From: an uncultured Eubacteriales bacterium
GTDB lineage: Bacteria; Bacillota_A; Clostridia; Oscillospirales; Acutalibacteraceae
DNA length: 7,290 nucleotides
Direction of reading: 5' to 3'
NCBI GenBank assembly: GCA_934454005.1
Contig: CAKSGI010000088.1
Coordinates: 1-7,290, forward strand
Part shown: in pieces, positions 1 to 5,954 of the stretch
How the letters are laid out: the number at the start of each line of letters is the position of its first letter
How positions within the stretch are numbered: position 1 is the first letter of the stretch
The notes under the pieces: model-generated
What the model was told of the DNA's origin: nothing
Databases searched by the model: none
Seen by the model: the letters and a program-made list of their open reading frames with translations, nothing else
Translations under genes and position numbers: made by a program

Positions 1-10
1 CTATTATTCT

Positions 11-64
11 ACGTTGATTTTGGCTTTCTATTCAGAGATCCCAATTAAAAATCAACGTTTTTTT
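11..64 (+). terminator. Rho-independent terminator of an upstream gene
   Basis: ACGTTGATTTT at 11-21 pairs perfectly with AAAATCAACGT at 48-58 (11 bp), and a run of seven T follows (58-64). The loop is long (26 nt) and may fold further. The T-run lies on the + strand side, so it would end a + strand gene that lies left of the window. It separates that unit from the operon that starts at the promoter near 131. Confidence 0.75.
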
Positions 65-110
65 GTTCATTTTAAGAATAAAAATTATAATAAAATTCGT
101 ATTTTAAAAT

Positions 111-159
111 ATTAAAATTTAAAATAATTATAGACACAAAAAGTAAAATATGGTAAAAT
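111..159 (+). promoter_or_regulatory. Sigma-A-type promoter with A/T upstream element and extended -10
   Basis: The -35 box is TAGACA (131-136), the spacer is 17 nt, and the -10 box is TAAAAT (154-159), preceded by TGG (151-153), an extended -10. Directly upstream, abutting the -35, is the 20-nt A/T element ATTAAAATTTAAAATAATTA (111-130), placed where an UP element would contact the RNA polymerase alpha subunit. Transcription would start near 166 and drive the HD-domain gene and probably the genes after it. The same arrangement recurs near 5309 and 7243, which strengthens the call. Confidence 0.75.
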
Positions 160-162
160 AGT

Positions 163-187
163 ATTGTAGTCAAAAGAAGGCTATAAT
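163..187 (+). promoter_or_regulatory. Possible 5' leader stem-loop
   Basis: ATTGTAGTC (163-171) can pair with GGCTATAAT (179-187) to form 9 bp, including two G-T pairs, around a 7-nt A-rich loop. It sits at the predicted 5' end of the transcript and ends about 10 nt before the GGGAG ribosome site (198-202). It might protect the mRNA 5' end. The stem is AT-rich and partly wobble-paired, and the right arm contains a TATAAT that could instead be read as a -10 box, although no -35 lies at the right distance. Confidence 0.3.
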
Positions 188-208
188 AAATAAAAATGGG
201 AGAATTTT

Positions 209-772
209 ATGAGAAAATCAACAATATTCACAAAAGAATTAAATTATATTAAAGATAATAAATTAAAAAAGTTCGCTGAAGAAATGATTGAAAGATTGCC
301 TGATTATTTCTTTGAGATACCAGCGTCTTCAACAGGAAAATATCATCCTGGTTACGCACAAAATAAAGGTGGTTTAGTAAGGCATACACAAGCAAGTGTA
401 AGAATAGCAAAGGAATTATTTAGAAATAATACTGTGCAAAATTTAAACGATATAGAAAAAGATATAGTTATAATTTCCTTGTTATTACATGATGGTCTAA
501 AAAATGGAGAGAATTATCAATGTTACACAGCAAAGAATCATCCTTTGCAAATTGTAAATTTCATTAAGAAACAAAAAGATATTACAGGTTTAATAAATGC
601 GGAAATTTTAAACGATATTCTAGGTTGTATTGCATCTCATATGGGAGAGTGGAACACAGATAACGCTGGAGAAAGAATATTGCCTATACCCAGATATAAT
701 ACTGAGAAATTCGTGCATTTATGTGATTATTTAGCTTCAAGAAAATTAATAGAAATTAATTTCGAGGTGTAA
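209..772 (+). CDS. HD-domain phosphohydrolase-like protein
   Basis: This 187-aa protein carries the full set of metal ligands expected of an HD hydrolase: H59 in GGLVRHT, the H94-D95 pair in LLLHDGLKNG, H111 in KNHP, H144 in ASHMGEW, and H170/D173 in VHLCDYLASRK. HD enzymes use one or two metal ions to hydrolyse phosphate esters of nucleotides, cyclic nucleotides or RNA ends. The order and the HLCDYLASRK ending resemble stand-alone HD proteins of Firmicutes and their phages, related to the hydrolase part of YhaM-like proteins. No second domain, signal peptide or membrane segment is visible. The start is ATG with GGGAG 6 nt upstream. It is the first gene after the 131-159 promoter, and its stop is separated from the next gene by at most 3 nt. 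The substrate cannot be told from sequence; a role in nucleotide turnover is inferred from the neighbours. Confidence 0.8.
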   Translation: MRKSTIFTKELNYIKDNKLKKFAEEMIERLPDYFFEIPASSTGKYHPGYAQNKGGLVRHTQASVRIAKELFRNNTVQNLNDIEKDIVIISLLLHDGLKNGENYQCYTAKNHPLQIVNFIKKQKDITGLINAEILNDILGCIASHMGEWNTDNAGERILPIPRYNTEKFVHLCDYLASRKLIEINFEV

Positions 773-775
773 ATG

Positions 776-1165
776 ATGGATAGTGATTTTTTAAATTATT
801 TAGAAAGCATACCTGGTATAACAAAAGCAGAAGTAACACAACTGTTAATAGAGTTAAAAAATGAAATAAAAGAAGATAATGAGAAATTACCAGAGGAAAT
901 AATGGGATATATAGTCTTTATTTGTGAAAATAACCTAGATGAAATAATAGATTTAAGTAATGAGCTAAATGAACAATTAAAGACAAGAAAATTAATTGAA
1001 ACATTAGATGATTTACTGATATATTATTGTGAACAAGAAGAGTTGTGCTTAATTTGTGGCGAACAATTGAATCATAATACATACTATGAAACAAATGAAT
1101 ACTTTGGAAGTAGATGTTGCGAAACTCAATCGAAATCGTGTTGTCCTAATGGATGTATATATTAA
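776..1165 (+). CDS. Small protein with Cys-rich, zinc-binding-like C-terminus
   Basis: The protein is 129 aa (130 if the adjacent ATG at 773 is used). I chose the ATG at 776 because GAGGTG (764-769) then lies 6 nt upstream; the ATG at 773 leaves only 3 nt. Residue numbers below count from the ATG at 773. The N-terminal two thirds is acidic and helical. The last 45 residues hold eight cysteines: C86, C92 and C95 in LCLICGEQL, then C115, C116, C123, C124 and C128. The LCLICG plus CCPNGC pattern suggests a zinc ribbon, with the spacer YETNEYFGSRC between the metal knuckles. It is translationally coupled to the HD gene: that gene's TAA is 770-772 and the ribosome site lies inside its last codons. 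I recognise the style of small phage zinc proteins but no defined function. Confidence 0.75.
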   Translation: MDSDFLNYLESIPGITKAEVTQLLIELKNEIKEDNEKLPEEIMGYIVFICENNLDEIIDLSNELNEQLKTRKLIETLDDLLIYYCEQEELCLICGEQLNHNTYYETNEYFGSRCCETQSKSCCPNGCIY

Positions 1166-1180
1166 AATTTAAAATAATTA
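1159..1180 (+). repeat. Copy of the 20-22-nt A/T boundary repeat (no promoter)
   Basis: These 22 nt are identical to 109-130, including the whole core ATTAAAATTTAAAATAATTA. Unlike that copy, no -35 follows; AAAGGAG, the ribosome site of the next gene, follows at once. The repeat overlaps the last codons and stop (1163-1165) of the preceding gene. See the copies near 2543, 5309, 6622 and 7243. Confidence 0.7.
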
Positions 1181-1196
1181 AAAGGAGTTTTAATTC

Positions 1197-1403
1197 ATGA
1201 AAGAAATAGTGTTGGATTTAAAAACAAGCAGAATTTCTGAAAAATTAGAATTGATTTTTGTTAAGGACAAACTAGGAAACGATTATGAAATAGAAACAAG
1301 AACTAAAATAATTTATCTTGTGAATGGATTAAATAGACAAGCTAAAAAAGTTTTATCAGAAGATGAGATGGAAGACATATTATACAAAACACTTCCTTTT
1401 TAG
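1197..1403 (+). CDS. 68-aa protein of unknown function
   Basis: The start is ATG, with GGAG (1184-1187) 9 nt upstream. The protein mixes a predicted beta-rich N-terminal half (EIVLDLKTSR, LELIFVKDKLG, TKIIYLVNG) with a helical C-terminus (QAKKVLSEDEMEDILYKTL). It has no cysteines, no signal peptide and no membrane segment. I do not recognise a family. It follows the Cys-rich protein by 31 nt, on the same strand, and is probably in the same transcript as the HD gene. Good ribosome site, sensible composition and context support it as a real gene despite the short length. Confidence 0.65.
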   Translation: MKEIVLDLKTSRISEKLELIFVKDKLGNDYEIETRTKIIYLVNGLNRQAKKVLSEDEMEDILYKTLPF

Positions 1404-1410
1404 ATGATAA

Positions 1411-1482
1411 ATGGAAGTGGTGATAAATGATACTATCTGTACATTTAAAGTAAATTATTGTCCTATGTGTAAAAAATATTAA
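1411..1482 (+). CDS. Tiny Cys-containing ORF or gene remnant (uncertain)
   Basis: The frame opens with ATG at 1411 and encodes 23 aa that end in CTFKVNYCPMCKKY. A CxxC ending such as YCPMC is common in very small phage zinc proteins, so the C-terminus looks coding. The start is doubtful: the ATG at 1411 has no clear ribosome site. The better-placed ATG at 1427, after GTGGTGAT, is in another frame and stops after 8 codons (1451-1453). A one-base lesion between these frames, or a decayed gene, would explain this. The rest of 1404-1534 shows no convincing gene or promoter. Confidence 0.25.
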   Translation: MEVVINDTICTFKVNYCPMCKKY

Positions 1483-1534
1483 TACATGGAATTTATTTGA
1501 ATGGAATAAGAATTGATAAGTAGGAGTGAATTAT

Positions 1535-1864
1535 ATGGGATATTGTGTAGAAGTAGATACTAATTATTTTGAATTTAACGTGACTAATGAAGAGAAAGTG
1601 TTAAGTGCTATAAAACAAGGGATTATAAATAAAGAAATAACTGGTGAAAGTTTAGTGAGTTTCAGTTCGGTTTTAGATAGCGAAACATTAGAAGAAGCTA
1701 TGGCAGAATTAAGATTTAAAATGGAACGATGGGATTATACGAGTGCTACATTGCATTTCACTGGTGAGAAATATGGAGGATACGAATATGATCTATTTAA
1801 AGTATTAGCACCTTATGTTGCAGATGATGATTGTTATATACATTATACAGGTGAAGATGGTTAA
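1535..1864 (+). CDS. Small acidic phage-type protein, probably truncated by an in-frame TAA
   Basis: The 109-aa product starts at ATG 1535, with AGGAG (1522-1526) 8 nt upstream. An in-frame GTG at 1526 overlaps that ribosome site and is rejected as a start. The protein begins MGYCVEVDTNYFEF, has an acidic helical middle (SETLEEAMAELRFKMERW) and ends FTGEKYGGYEYDLFKVLAPY, then YIHYTGEDG. I recall small Clostridium phage and plasmid proteins of this shape that continue past GEDG with a WRW-type ending. Here the TAA at 1862-1864 stops translation, but the same frame continues for 20 sensible codons to a TAA at 1925-1927. The function is unknown. There is no metal site, signal peptide or membrane segment. 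The next gene starts 98 nt after this stop. Confidence 0.7.
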   Translation: MGYCVEVDTNYFEFNVTNEEKVLSAIKQGIINKEITGESLVSFSSVLDSETLEEAMAELRFKMERWDYTSATLHFTGEKYGGYEYDLFKVLAPYVADDDCYIHYTGEDG

Positions 1865-1927
1865 ATATGGAGATATTACTTCAAGGATGGACAATGTAAA
1901 GAAATTTATCCTACATGGGATATTTAA
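1865..1927 (+). other. In-frame coding tail beyond the premature TAA
   Basis: Read in the frame of the preceding gene, these codons give IWRYYFKDG, then QCKEIYPTWDI, then TAA. The two Trp, two Tyr and the fluent join to ...YTGEDG suggest it is the original C-terminus, cut off by one substitution (for example GAA, CAA or AAA to TAA at 1862). If so, the full protein would have 130 residues. It has no start codon or ribosome site of its own. Confidence 0.6.
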
Positions 1928-1961
1928 TAAAATAAAAGTTTTAAGAGTATGGAGTGATTAT

Positions 1962-2501
1962 ATGAAAAACAAAGCTTACAATACAATGGTAATATCTTGT
2001 TTCCCAGGATGTGGAAAAACAGAATATTATAAATACGAAAATGTAGAATATCCTAAAACAATTTTTGATAAAAAAGTATTAGATAGTGATTCTAGTAATT
2101 TTAGTTGGATTAAAGACAATGAGGGGAATAACACAAAAGAGAGAAATCTTGATTTTCCTAACAATTATATAAAACACATAAAAGAGAATCTAGGTAAAGT
2201 TGACATAATATTTGTATCATCACATAAAGTTGTTAGAGATGCTCTAAAAGAAAATAATATTAATTATACTCTAGTTTATCCTAAGATGGAAGTTAAAGAA
2301 CAATGGTTGAAGAGATTTGTTCAAAGAGGAGATACAAATAAGTTTATTAAATTTATAGACGAAAATTGGGATATTTTTATAAGAGAAATGCAAGAAGAAG
2401 ATTTCCCTAATCATAAAGTATTAGATGGGGACACTTATATGAGAAGTTTTGGTGTAATGTCTAGTATAAAAAATGCCAATTGTTATGAGATAGTAAAATA
2501 A
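1962..2501 (+). CDS. P-loop NTPase, nucleotide kinase-like phage protein
   Basis: This 179-aa protein starts at ATG 1962, with GGAG (1951-1954) 7 nt upstream. The frame is open back to 1815, but that part overlaps the previous gene in another frame and is not used. A Walker A loop, CFPGCGKT, lies at residues 13-20 right after an early beta strand (TMVISC). It has the FPGxGKT form seen in small phage kinases, not the strict GxxxxGK. DSDSS at 41-45, the strand DIIFVSSH at 81-88, LVYP at 104-107 and the Arg-rich helix QWLKRFVQRG at 114-123 resemble the base-binding and lid regions of the adenylate/guanylate kinase fold. This fits phosphorylation of a (deoxy)nucleotide, consistent with the adjacent nrdDG and dUTPase, but the substrate is not readable. 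It could also be an ATPase of another role. Confidence 0.75.
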   Translation: MKNKAYNTMVISCFPGCGKTEYYKYENVEYPKTIFDKKVLDSDSSNFSWIKDNEGNNTKERNLDFPNNYIKHIKENLGKVDIIFVSSHKVVRDALKENNINYTLVYPKMEVKEQWLKRFVQRGDTNKFIKFIDENWDIFIREMQEEDFPNHKVLDGDTYMRSFGVMSSIKNANCYEIVK

Positions 2502-2507
2502 GAAATC

Positions 2508-2539
2508 AATATGGCTATATATTTTTATATAGTCATATT
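2508..2539 (+). terminator. Hairpin between kinase-like gene and nrdD (weak terminator or mRNA stem)
   Basis: AATATGGCTATATA (2508-2521) pairs with TATATAGTCATATT (2526-2539) over 14 positions, with one G-T pair and a TTTT loop. It begins 6 nt after the kinase-like stop. Only TAATATAAAAATTT follows, so the U-run of a classic terminator is missing. It may attenuate, terminate weakly, or protect mRNA ends between the two genes. Confidence 0.45.
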
Positions 2540-2542
2540 AAT

Positions 2543-2562
2543 ATAAAAATTTAAAATAAAAT
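2543..2562 (+). repeat. Imperfect copy of the A/T boundary repeat upstream of nrdD
   Basis: The core AAAATTTAAAATAA (2546-2559) matches the repeat at 111-130, with a few mismatches at the edges. No -35 box follows; the nrdD ribosome site AGGAG (2565-2569) does. No convincing promoter is visible in this gap, so nrdD is probably read from upstream. Confidence 0.4.
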
Positions 2563-2578
2563 ATAGGAGTTGTTGTAA

Positions 2579-4696
2579 TTGAAAATTATTAAAAGAGATG
2601 GACGTATACAAGAGTATAAACATGAAAAGGTGAAAAATGCCATAATGGGGGCTATGAAAGAAGTTGGAAGTCATAATTTGGATATTGCACATAATATATC
2701 GGAAAACATAGAAGATTTATTTAAAGCAAGAAATGAAGCAATAGACATTGAGAGAATACAAGATATTATAGAAAACCTATTAATGGAATACGACGAATAT
2801 GAAGTTGCTAAAGCTTACATAAAATACAGAGAAGACAGAAGGCAAAAAAGAGAAAGTAAAAGCGGTTTAAATATGAAGATTTCAGAGTTGGTAAATATGG
2901 AAGGTGATTACTTAAAAGCTAACGCTAATAAAGATGCCAAAGTTTTTAACACAAAAAGAGATTTACTTGCAGGAATCATTTGTAAAGAGTATGCATTAAA
3001 CAACATATTACCTAAAGATGTAGCTGAAGCACATAAAAACAATGAAATATATTGGCATGATCTTGATTATAGTCCGTTTTTCCCAATGTTTAACTGTATG
3101 TTGATAGATTTTAAAGGAATGTTAGAGCAGGGATTTACAATAGGCAATGCAAATGTTGAGACGCCTAAGAGTATAGAAACTGCAACTGCTTTGGTTGCTC
3201 AAATTGTAGCAAATGTAAGTTCAAATATTTATGGTGGTACAAGTTTTAATAGAGCTGACGAAGTCTTAGAACCGTACGCTATAAAAACATATAACAAACA
3301 TTTTATAAATAGTGAAAGATACATAAAAGACATTAAGCTGAGAGAAGAATACGCTAAAGATATGACAAAGAAATCAATATATAATGCCATGCAGTCTTTA
3401 GAATATGAATTAAATACAATATATAACTCGAATGGTCAAACACCCTTCTTCACAATAGGATTTGGATTAGGAAAATCATGGTTGTGTAGAGAAATACAAA
3501 AGGCTATATTAAAAGTTAGAGAGCAGGGTTTGGGAGTTGATAAAAAAACAGCAGTATTCCCTAAATTGATATTTGTTCAAAAAGATGGCTTAAACCTTAA
3601 AATAGGCGATCCAAACTTTGATATAAGACAGATGGCTTTAAAGTGTACTGTAAAAAGAATGTATCCTGATATAATTAATTATGAAAAACTTATTGAAATA
3701 ACTGGAAGTTTTAAATTTCCTATGGGTTGCAGAAGCTTCTTAGGAAAATACATAGACGAATGTGGTGATGAAATTCATGACGGACGTAATAATCTAGGTG
3801 TTGTAACAATAAACTTGCCTAGAATTGCTTTAGAATCAAAAGGTGATAAAGCTGAATTTTGGAACATATTAAACAAAAGATTAGATATATCTAAAAAAGC
3901 GTTAATGTATAGAATATCAACATTAGAAAGAGCTAAAGTAGAAAATGCTCCAATACTTTATCAATATGGTGCAACAGGAAAAAGGTTAAAAAAAGATGAT
4001 AATATAATTGATATATTCAAAAATGGCAGAGCTTCTGTGTCATTAGGATACATAGGTTTATATGAAGTTGGTGCAATGTTCTATGGCGGTGAATGGGAAG
4101 ATAACAGGGAAGCCAAAGAATTTACGCTGGATGTATTAAAAACATTATATAATTCAACGGAAAAATGGAAAAAGGAAACGGGTTATGCTTTTTCAATATA
4201 CGCAACTCCTGCTGAAAGTCTTACTCATACGTTCTGTAAAAAAGATAGAGAAGATTTTGGATCTATTGAAAATATAACCGACAAAGAATATTACACAAAC
4301 AGCTTTCATTACGATGTAAGAAAGAATCCTAACCCTTTTAAGAAAATAGACTTTGAATCTGAATATTTAAAATATACTCCTGGTGGAAATATAGTTTATT
4401 GTGAATTTCCTTCTATGTTAAATAATATAGAAGCTTTAGATAAGGTATGGACATATTCTTACGACAAGGTAATGTATTTTGGGACAAACACACCAATAGA
4501 TAAATGTTATGGCTGTGGATTCGAAGGAGAATTTGAAGCAACTGACAATGGTTTTAAATGTCCTCAATGTGGAAATACAAGTCCCGAAACAACTTCTTGT
4601 TGTAGAAGGCAATGTGGGTATTTAGGAAATCCCCTACAAAGACCATCCGTTCATGGAAGATTAAAAGAACAACAAGCCAGAAAGAAACATATGTAG
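2579..4696 (+). CDS. nrdD: Anaerobic (class III) ribonucleoside-triphosphate reductase
   Basis: This 705-aa enzyme reduces ribonucleoside triphosphates to dNTPs without oxygen, using a glycyl radical and formate. The N-terminal ~90 residues are an ATP-cone allosteric domain (IIKRDGRIQEY, then EYEVAKAYIKYR). The catalytic domain has HDLDYSPFFPMFNC with C173, MGC with C384, and NNLGVVTINLPR at 404-415; these match the active-site cysteines of E. coli and T4 NrdD. The C-terminus has a four-Cys zinc site (C643, C646, C661, C664) and the radical loop RRQCGYLGNP, with G680 as the radical glycine. The length is normal for the family (E. coli about 712). The start is TTG, 9 nt after AGGAG, and fits the usual MKIIKRDGR beginning. 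nrdG follows after 18 nt. The enzyme is destroyed by oxygen, which points to an anaerobic host. Confidence 0.98.
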   Translation: MKIIKRDGRIQEYKHEKVKNAIMGAMKEVGSHNLDIAHNISENIEDLFKARNEAIDIERIQDIIENLLMEYDEYEVAKAYIKYREDRRQKRESKSGLNMKISELVNMEGDYLKANANKDAKVFNTKRDLLAGIICKEYALNNILPKDVAEAHKNNEIYWHDLDYSPFFPMFNCMLIDFKGMLEQGFTIGNANVETPKSIETATALVAQIVANVSSNIYGGTSFNRADEVLEPYAIKTYNKHFINSERYIKDIKLREEYAKDMTKKSIYNAMQSLEYELNTIYNSNGQTPFFTIGFGLGKSWLCREIQKAILKVREQGLGVDKKTAVFPKLIFVQKDGLNLKIGDPNFDIRQMALKCTVKRMYPDIINYEKLIEITGSFKFPMGCRSFLGKYIDECGDEIHDGRNNLGVVTINLPRIALESKGDKAEFWNILNKRLDISKKALMYRISTLERAKVENAPILYQYGATGKRLKKDDNIIDIFKNGRASVSLGYIGLYEVGAMFYGGEWEDNREAKEFTLDVLKTLYNSTEKWKKETGYAFSIYATPAESLTHTFCKKDREDFGSIENITDKEYYTNSFHYDVRKNPNPFKKIDFESEYLKYTPGGNIVYCEFPSMLNNIEALDKVWTYSYDKVMYFGTNTPIDKCYGCGFEGEFEATDNGFKCPQCGNTSPETTSCCRRQCGYLGNPLQRPSVHGRLKEQQARKKHM

Positions 4697-4714
4697 TTAG
4701 AAAGGCGTATCTTT

Positions 4715-5218
4715 ATGAAATACTCAAAAATAGAGCCATGCGACTTTATTAATGCAAGTGGGGTAAGTGTAACAGTTTGGGTGTCAGGATGTAATAAGAT
4801 GCCCAAATGCCCTAATTGTTGGAATAAATGTGCATGGGATTTTAATTATGGTATTGAATATACAACTAAAACCGAAAAAAATATAGAAAACTATTTAAAA
4901 CAACCATTTATAGATAATTTGGTATTATGTGGTGGTGAATTTACAGATAATCTACAAGAAATATGGATATCCAATCTTATCAATATAGCTAAAAAATATA
5001 ATAAAAAAGTGTGGGGATATTCAGGTTATAGATATGAGAATCTCATAAATGATGCAAGTAAGAAGTATATTATAGAGCAATTAGATTATTTAATAGATGG
5101 GGAATATATAGAAAGATTAAAAAACTTAAATGGAAAGCCTTTTAGAAATTCAGAAAACCAAAGATTAATAGATATACAAAAGAGTATTAAAGAAAATAAA
5201 ATTGTAATATTAGAATAA
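4715..5218 (+). CDS. nrdG: Anaerobic ribonucleotide reductase activase, radical SAM protein
   Basis: This 167-aa protein uses a [4Fe-4S] cluster and S-adenosylmethionine to make the glycyl radical on NrdD. Family marks are VSGC at 23-26, PNCWNKCAWDFNYG, the SAM-binding LCGGEFTDN (GGE at 74-76), VWGYSGYRYENL (99-110) and YLIDGEYIERL followed by RNSENQRLID. These align with the E. coli NrdG segments IWVWTGYKLDEL and LVDGKFVQDL. The odd point is the cluster motif: C26, C32 and C35 are spaced CX5CX2C, two residues longer than the CX3CX2C of E. coli and T4. C39 is an additional nearby cysteine. The start is ATG, 7 nt after AAAGGCG. It lies 18 nt after nrdD in an obvious nrdDG pair. Length and flanking motifs are otherwise intact, so it is probably functional. 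Confidence 0.96.
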   Translation: MKYSKIEPCDFINASGVSVTVWVSGCNKMPKCPNCWNKCAWDFNYGIEYTTKTEKNIENYLKQPFIDNLVLCGGEFTDNLQEIWISNLINIAKKYNKKVWGYSGYRYENLINDASKKYIIEQLDYLIDGEYIERLKNLNGKPFRNSENQRLIDIQKSIKENKIVILE

Positions 5219-5308
5219 AAGGAAAGTTAATAAAATTGAGTTTTTATTATAAATAATATATAAAGATATTTAAACTATAATTATATACAAAAATAATAAA
5301 AAATATTC

Positions 5309-5357
5309 ATTAAAATTAAAAATAATTATTTACATTTAAAGGAATATATGTTATTAT
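5309..5357 (+). promoter_or_regulatory. Promoter of the dUTPase gene with A/T upstream element
   Basis: The -35 box is TTTACA (5329-5334), the spacer is 17 nt, and the -10 box is TATTAT (5352-5357), preceded by TGT (5349-5351), an extended -10. The 20 nt directly upstream (5309-5328) match the repeat at 111-130 at 19 of 20 positions and abut the -35, exactly as there. The expected start is near 5364, giving a leader of about 46 nt. The preceding stretch, 5219-5308, holds only a weak all-A/T inverted repeat (5228-5249) and no gene. Confidence 0.8.
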
Positions 5358-5409
5358 ATATTTGTAAGGGAAATAATTAATAAATTTGAAAATTAAGGAG
5401 AGAATTGAA

Positions 5410-5844
5410 ATGAAAAAAATTATTAAAGTAAAATATTTTAACGATAAATTAGAAAAAATTAATAAAATATCAATAGGAGATTGGATAGATTTAAGATCTG
5501 CAACAACAATAAAGCTGAAGAAAGGTGAGTTTAAACTTATACCACTAGGCGTAGCAATGGAACTGCCTAAAGGATATGAGGCTAATATAGTGCCTAGGAG
5601 TTCTACTTATAAGAATTTTAAAATAGTACAAACTAATCATTTTGCTGTAATAGACGAATCTTATTGTGGTGATAATGATCAATGGTTTTACCCAGTTATA
5701 GCGATGGAAGATACGGTTATAAAATTTAATGATAGAATATGTCAATTTAGAATAAATAAAAAAATGGAAGAAATTGAAATACAACAAGTAGAAACATTAG
5801 GTAATGACGATAGAGGCGGAATAGGTTCTACAGGTATAAAATAA
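5410..5844 (+). CDS. dut: dUTPase (dUTP pyrophosphatase), SPbeta YosS type
   Basis: This 144-aa enzyme hydrolyses dUTP to dUMP and pyrophosphate, keeping uracil out of DNA and supplying dUMP for dTMP. All five motifs of the homotrimeric family are present: GDWIDLRSA (23-31), [10 protein letters not shown] (61-70), [10 protein letters not shown] (79-88, catalytic-type D82), RICQFRI (109-115) and DRGGIGSTG (134-142). The [20 protein letters not shown] and WFYP segments resemble the dUTPase YosS of the Bacillus phage SPbeta, whose motif V also lacks the usual Phe (Ile138 here). The start is ATG 5410, with AAGGAG (5395-5400) 9 nt upstream. The longer frame from TTG 5386 includes this ribosome site and is rejected. 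It has its own promoter, so it can be expressed separately from nrdDG. Confidence 0.96.
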   Translation: MKKIIKVKYFNDKLEKINKISIGDWIDLRSATTIKLKKGEFKLIPLGVAMELPKGYEANIVPRSSTYKNFKIVQTNHFAVIDESYCGDNDQWFYPVIAMEDTVIKFNDRICQFRINKKMEEIEIQQVETLGNDDRGGIGSTGIK

Positions 5845-5855
5845 TATAACAAAAT

Positions 5856-5882
5856 ATTATTTATATTGACATTATTTATATT
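5856..5882 (+). repeat. 12-bp direct repeat flanking a -35 box
   Basis: ATTATTTATATT occurs at 5856-5867 and again at 5871-5882, 15 nt apart, separated only by GAC. The first copy supplies the TT of the -35 TTGACA and the second supplies its last A. The layout suits two protein-binding sites or a small tandem duplication. Confidence 0.6.
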
Positions 5883-5894
5883 TAATGCTAATAT
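5866..5894 (+). promoter_or_regulatory. Promoter of the zinc-ribbon gene at 5955, with extended -10
   Basis: The -35 box is a consensus TTGACA (5866-5871), the spacer is 17 nt, and the -10 box is TAATAT (5889-5894), preceded by TGC (5886-5888). Transcription should begin near 5901, about 54 nt before the gene. The region upstream is A/T-rich but does not match the 20-nt element of the other promoters. A direct repeat covers the -35 and a perfect palindrome covers the -10, so this promoter looks regulated. Confidence 0.75.
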
Positions 5895-5911
5895 TTAAAA
5901 TAAATATTAGC
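5887..5911. promoter_or_regulatory. Operator-like perfect inverted repeat over the -10 and start site
   Basis: GCTAATATTTA (5887-5897) and TAAATATTAGC (5901-5911) are perfect reverse complements, separated by AAA. The left arm contains the -10 and the right arm begins at the predicted +1, so a bound dimer would block polymerase. As RNA it would be a poor terminator because no T-run follows and its left arm is not transcribed from this promoter. It could still form in read-through mRNA from dut. Confidence 0.55.
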
Positions 5912-5954
5912 TTAAAATATAAAAGTAAAAAAATGGGAGAAGGGGGTATTTTAT

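Noticed and set aside
1..65. 3' half of a tRNA or small RNA
   Set aside because: No T-arm consensus, acceptor stem or CCA is present; the perfect stem plus T-run is explained by a terminator.
1862..1864. TAA reassigned as a sense codon
   Set aside because: TAA ends the HD, Cys-rich, nrdG, dut and several other genes at sensible family lengths, so a general reassignment is not credible.
1815..1961. 49-codon N-terminal extension of the kinase-like gene
   Set aside because: It overlaps the preceding gene in another frame, lacks a ribosome site, and would put the Walker A strand unusually far from the N-terminus. ATG 1962 has GGAG at the right distance.
5386..5409. TTG start 8 codons upstream of dut ATG
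   Set aside because: The dut ribosome site AAGGAG lies inside this extension, and ATG 5410 is spaced correctly from it.
5545..5787. Antisense open frame of 80 codons
   Set aside because: It lies wholly inside dut, whose five motifs prove the + strand. The translated product is typical of the reverse of AT-rich coding sequence and has no promoter or good ribosome site.
5432..5844. dUTPase motif changes (W in motif I, no Phe in motif V) as a sign of a novel enzyme
   Set aside because: The same departures occur in the SPbeta YosS-type dUTPases, which this protein strongly resembles, so they are a subgroup feature.
5839..5862. Terminator of dut (AAATAATAT / ATATTATTT)
   Set aside because: The 9-bp stem is entirely A/T, overlaps the stop codon and lacks a U-run. 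It would be unstable and is expected by chance in such AT-rich sequence.
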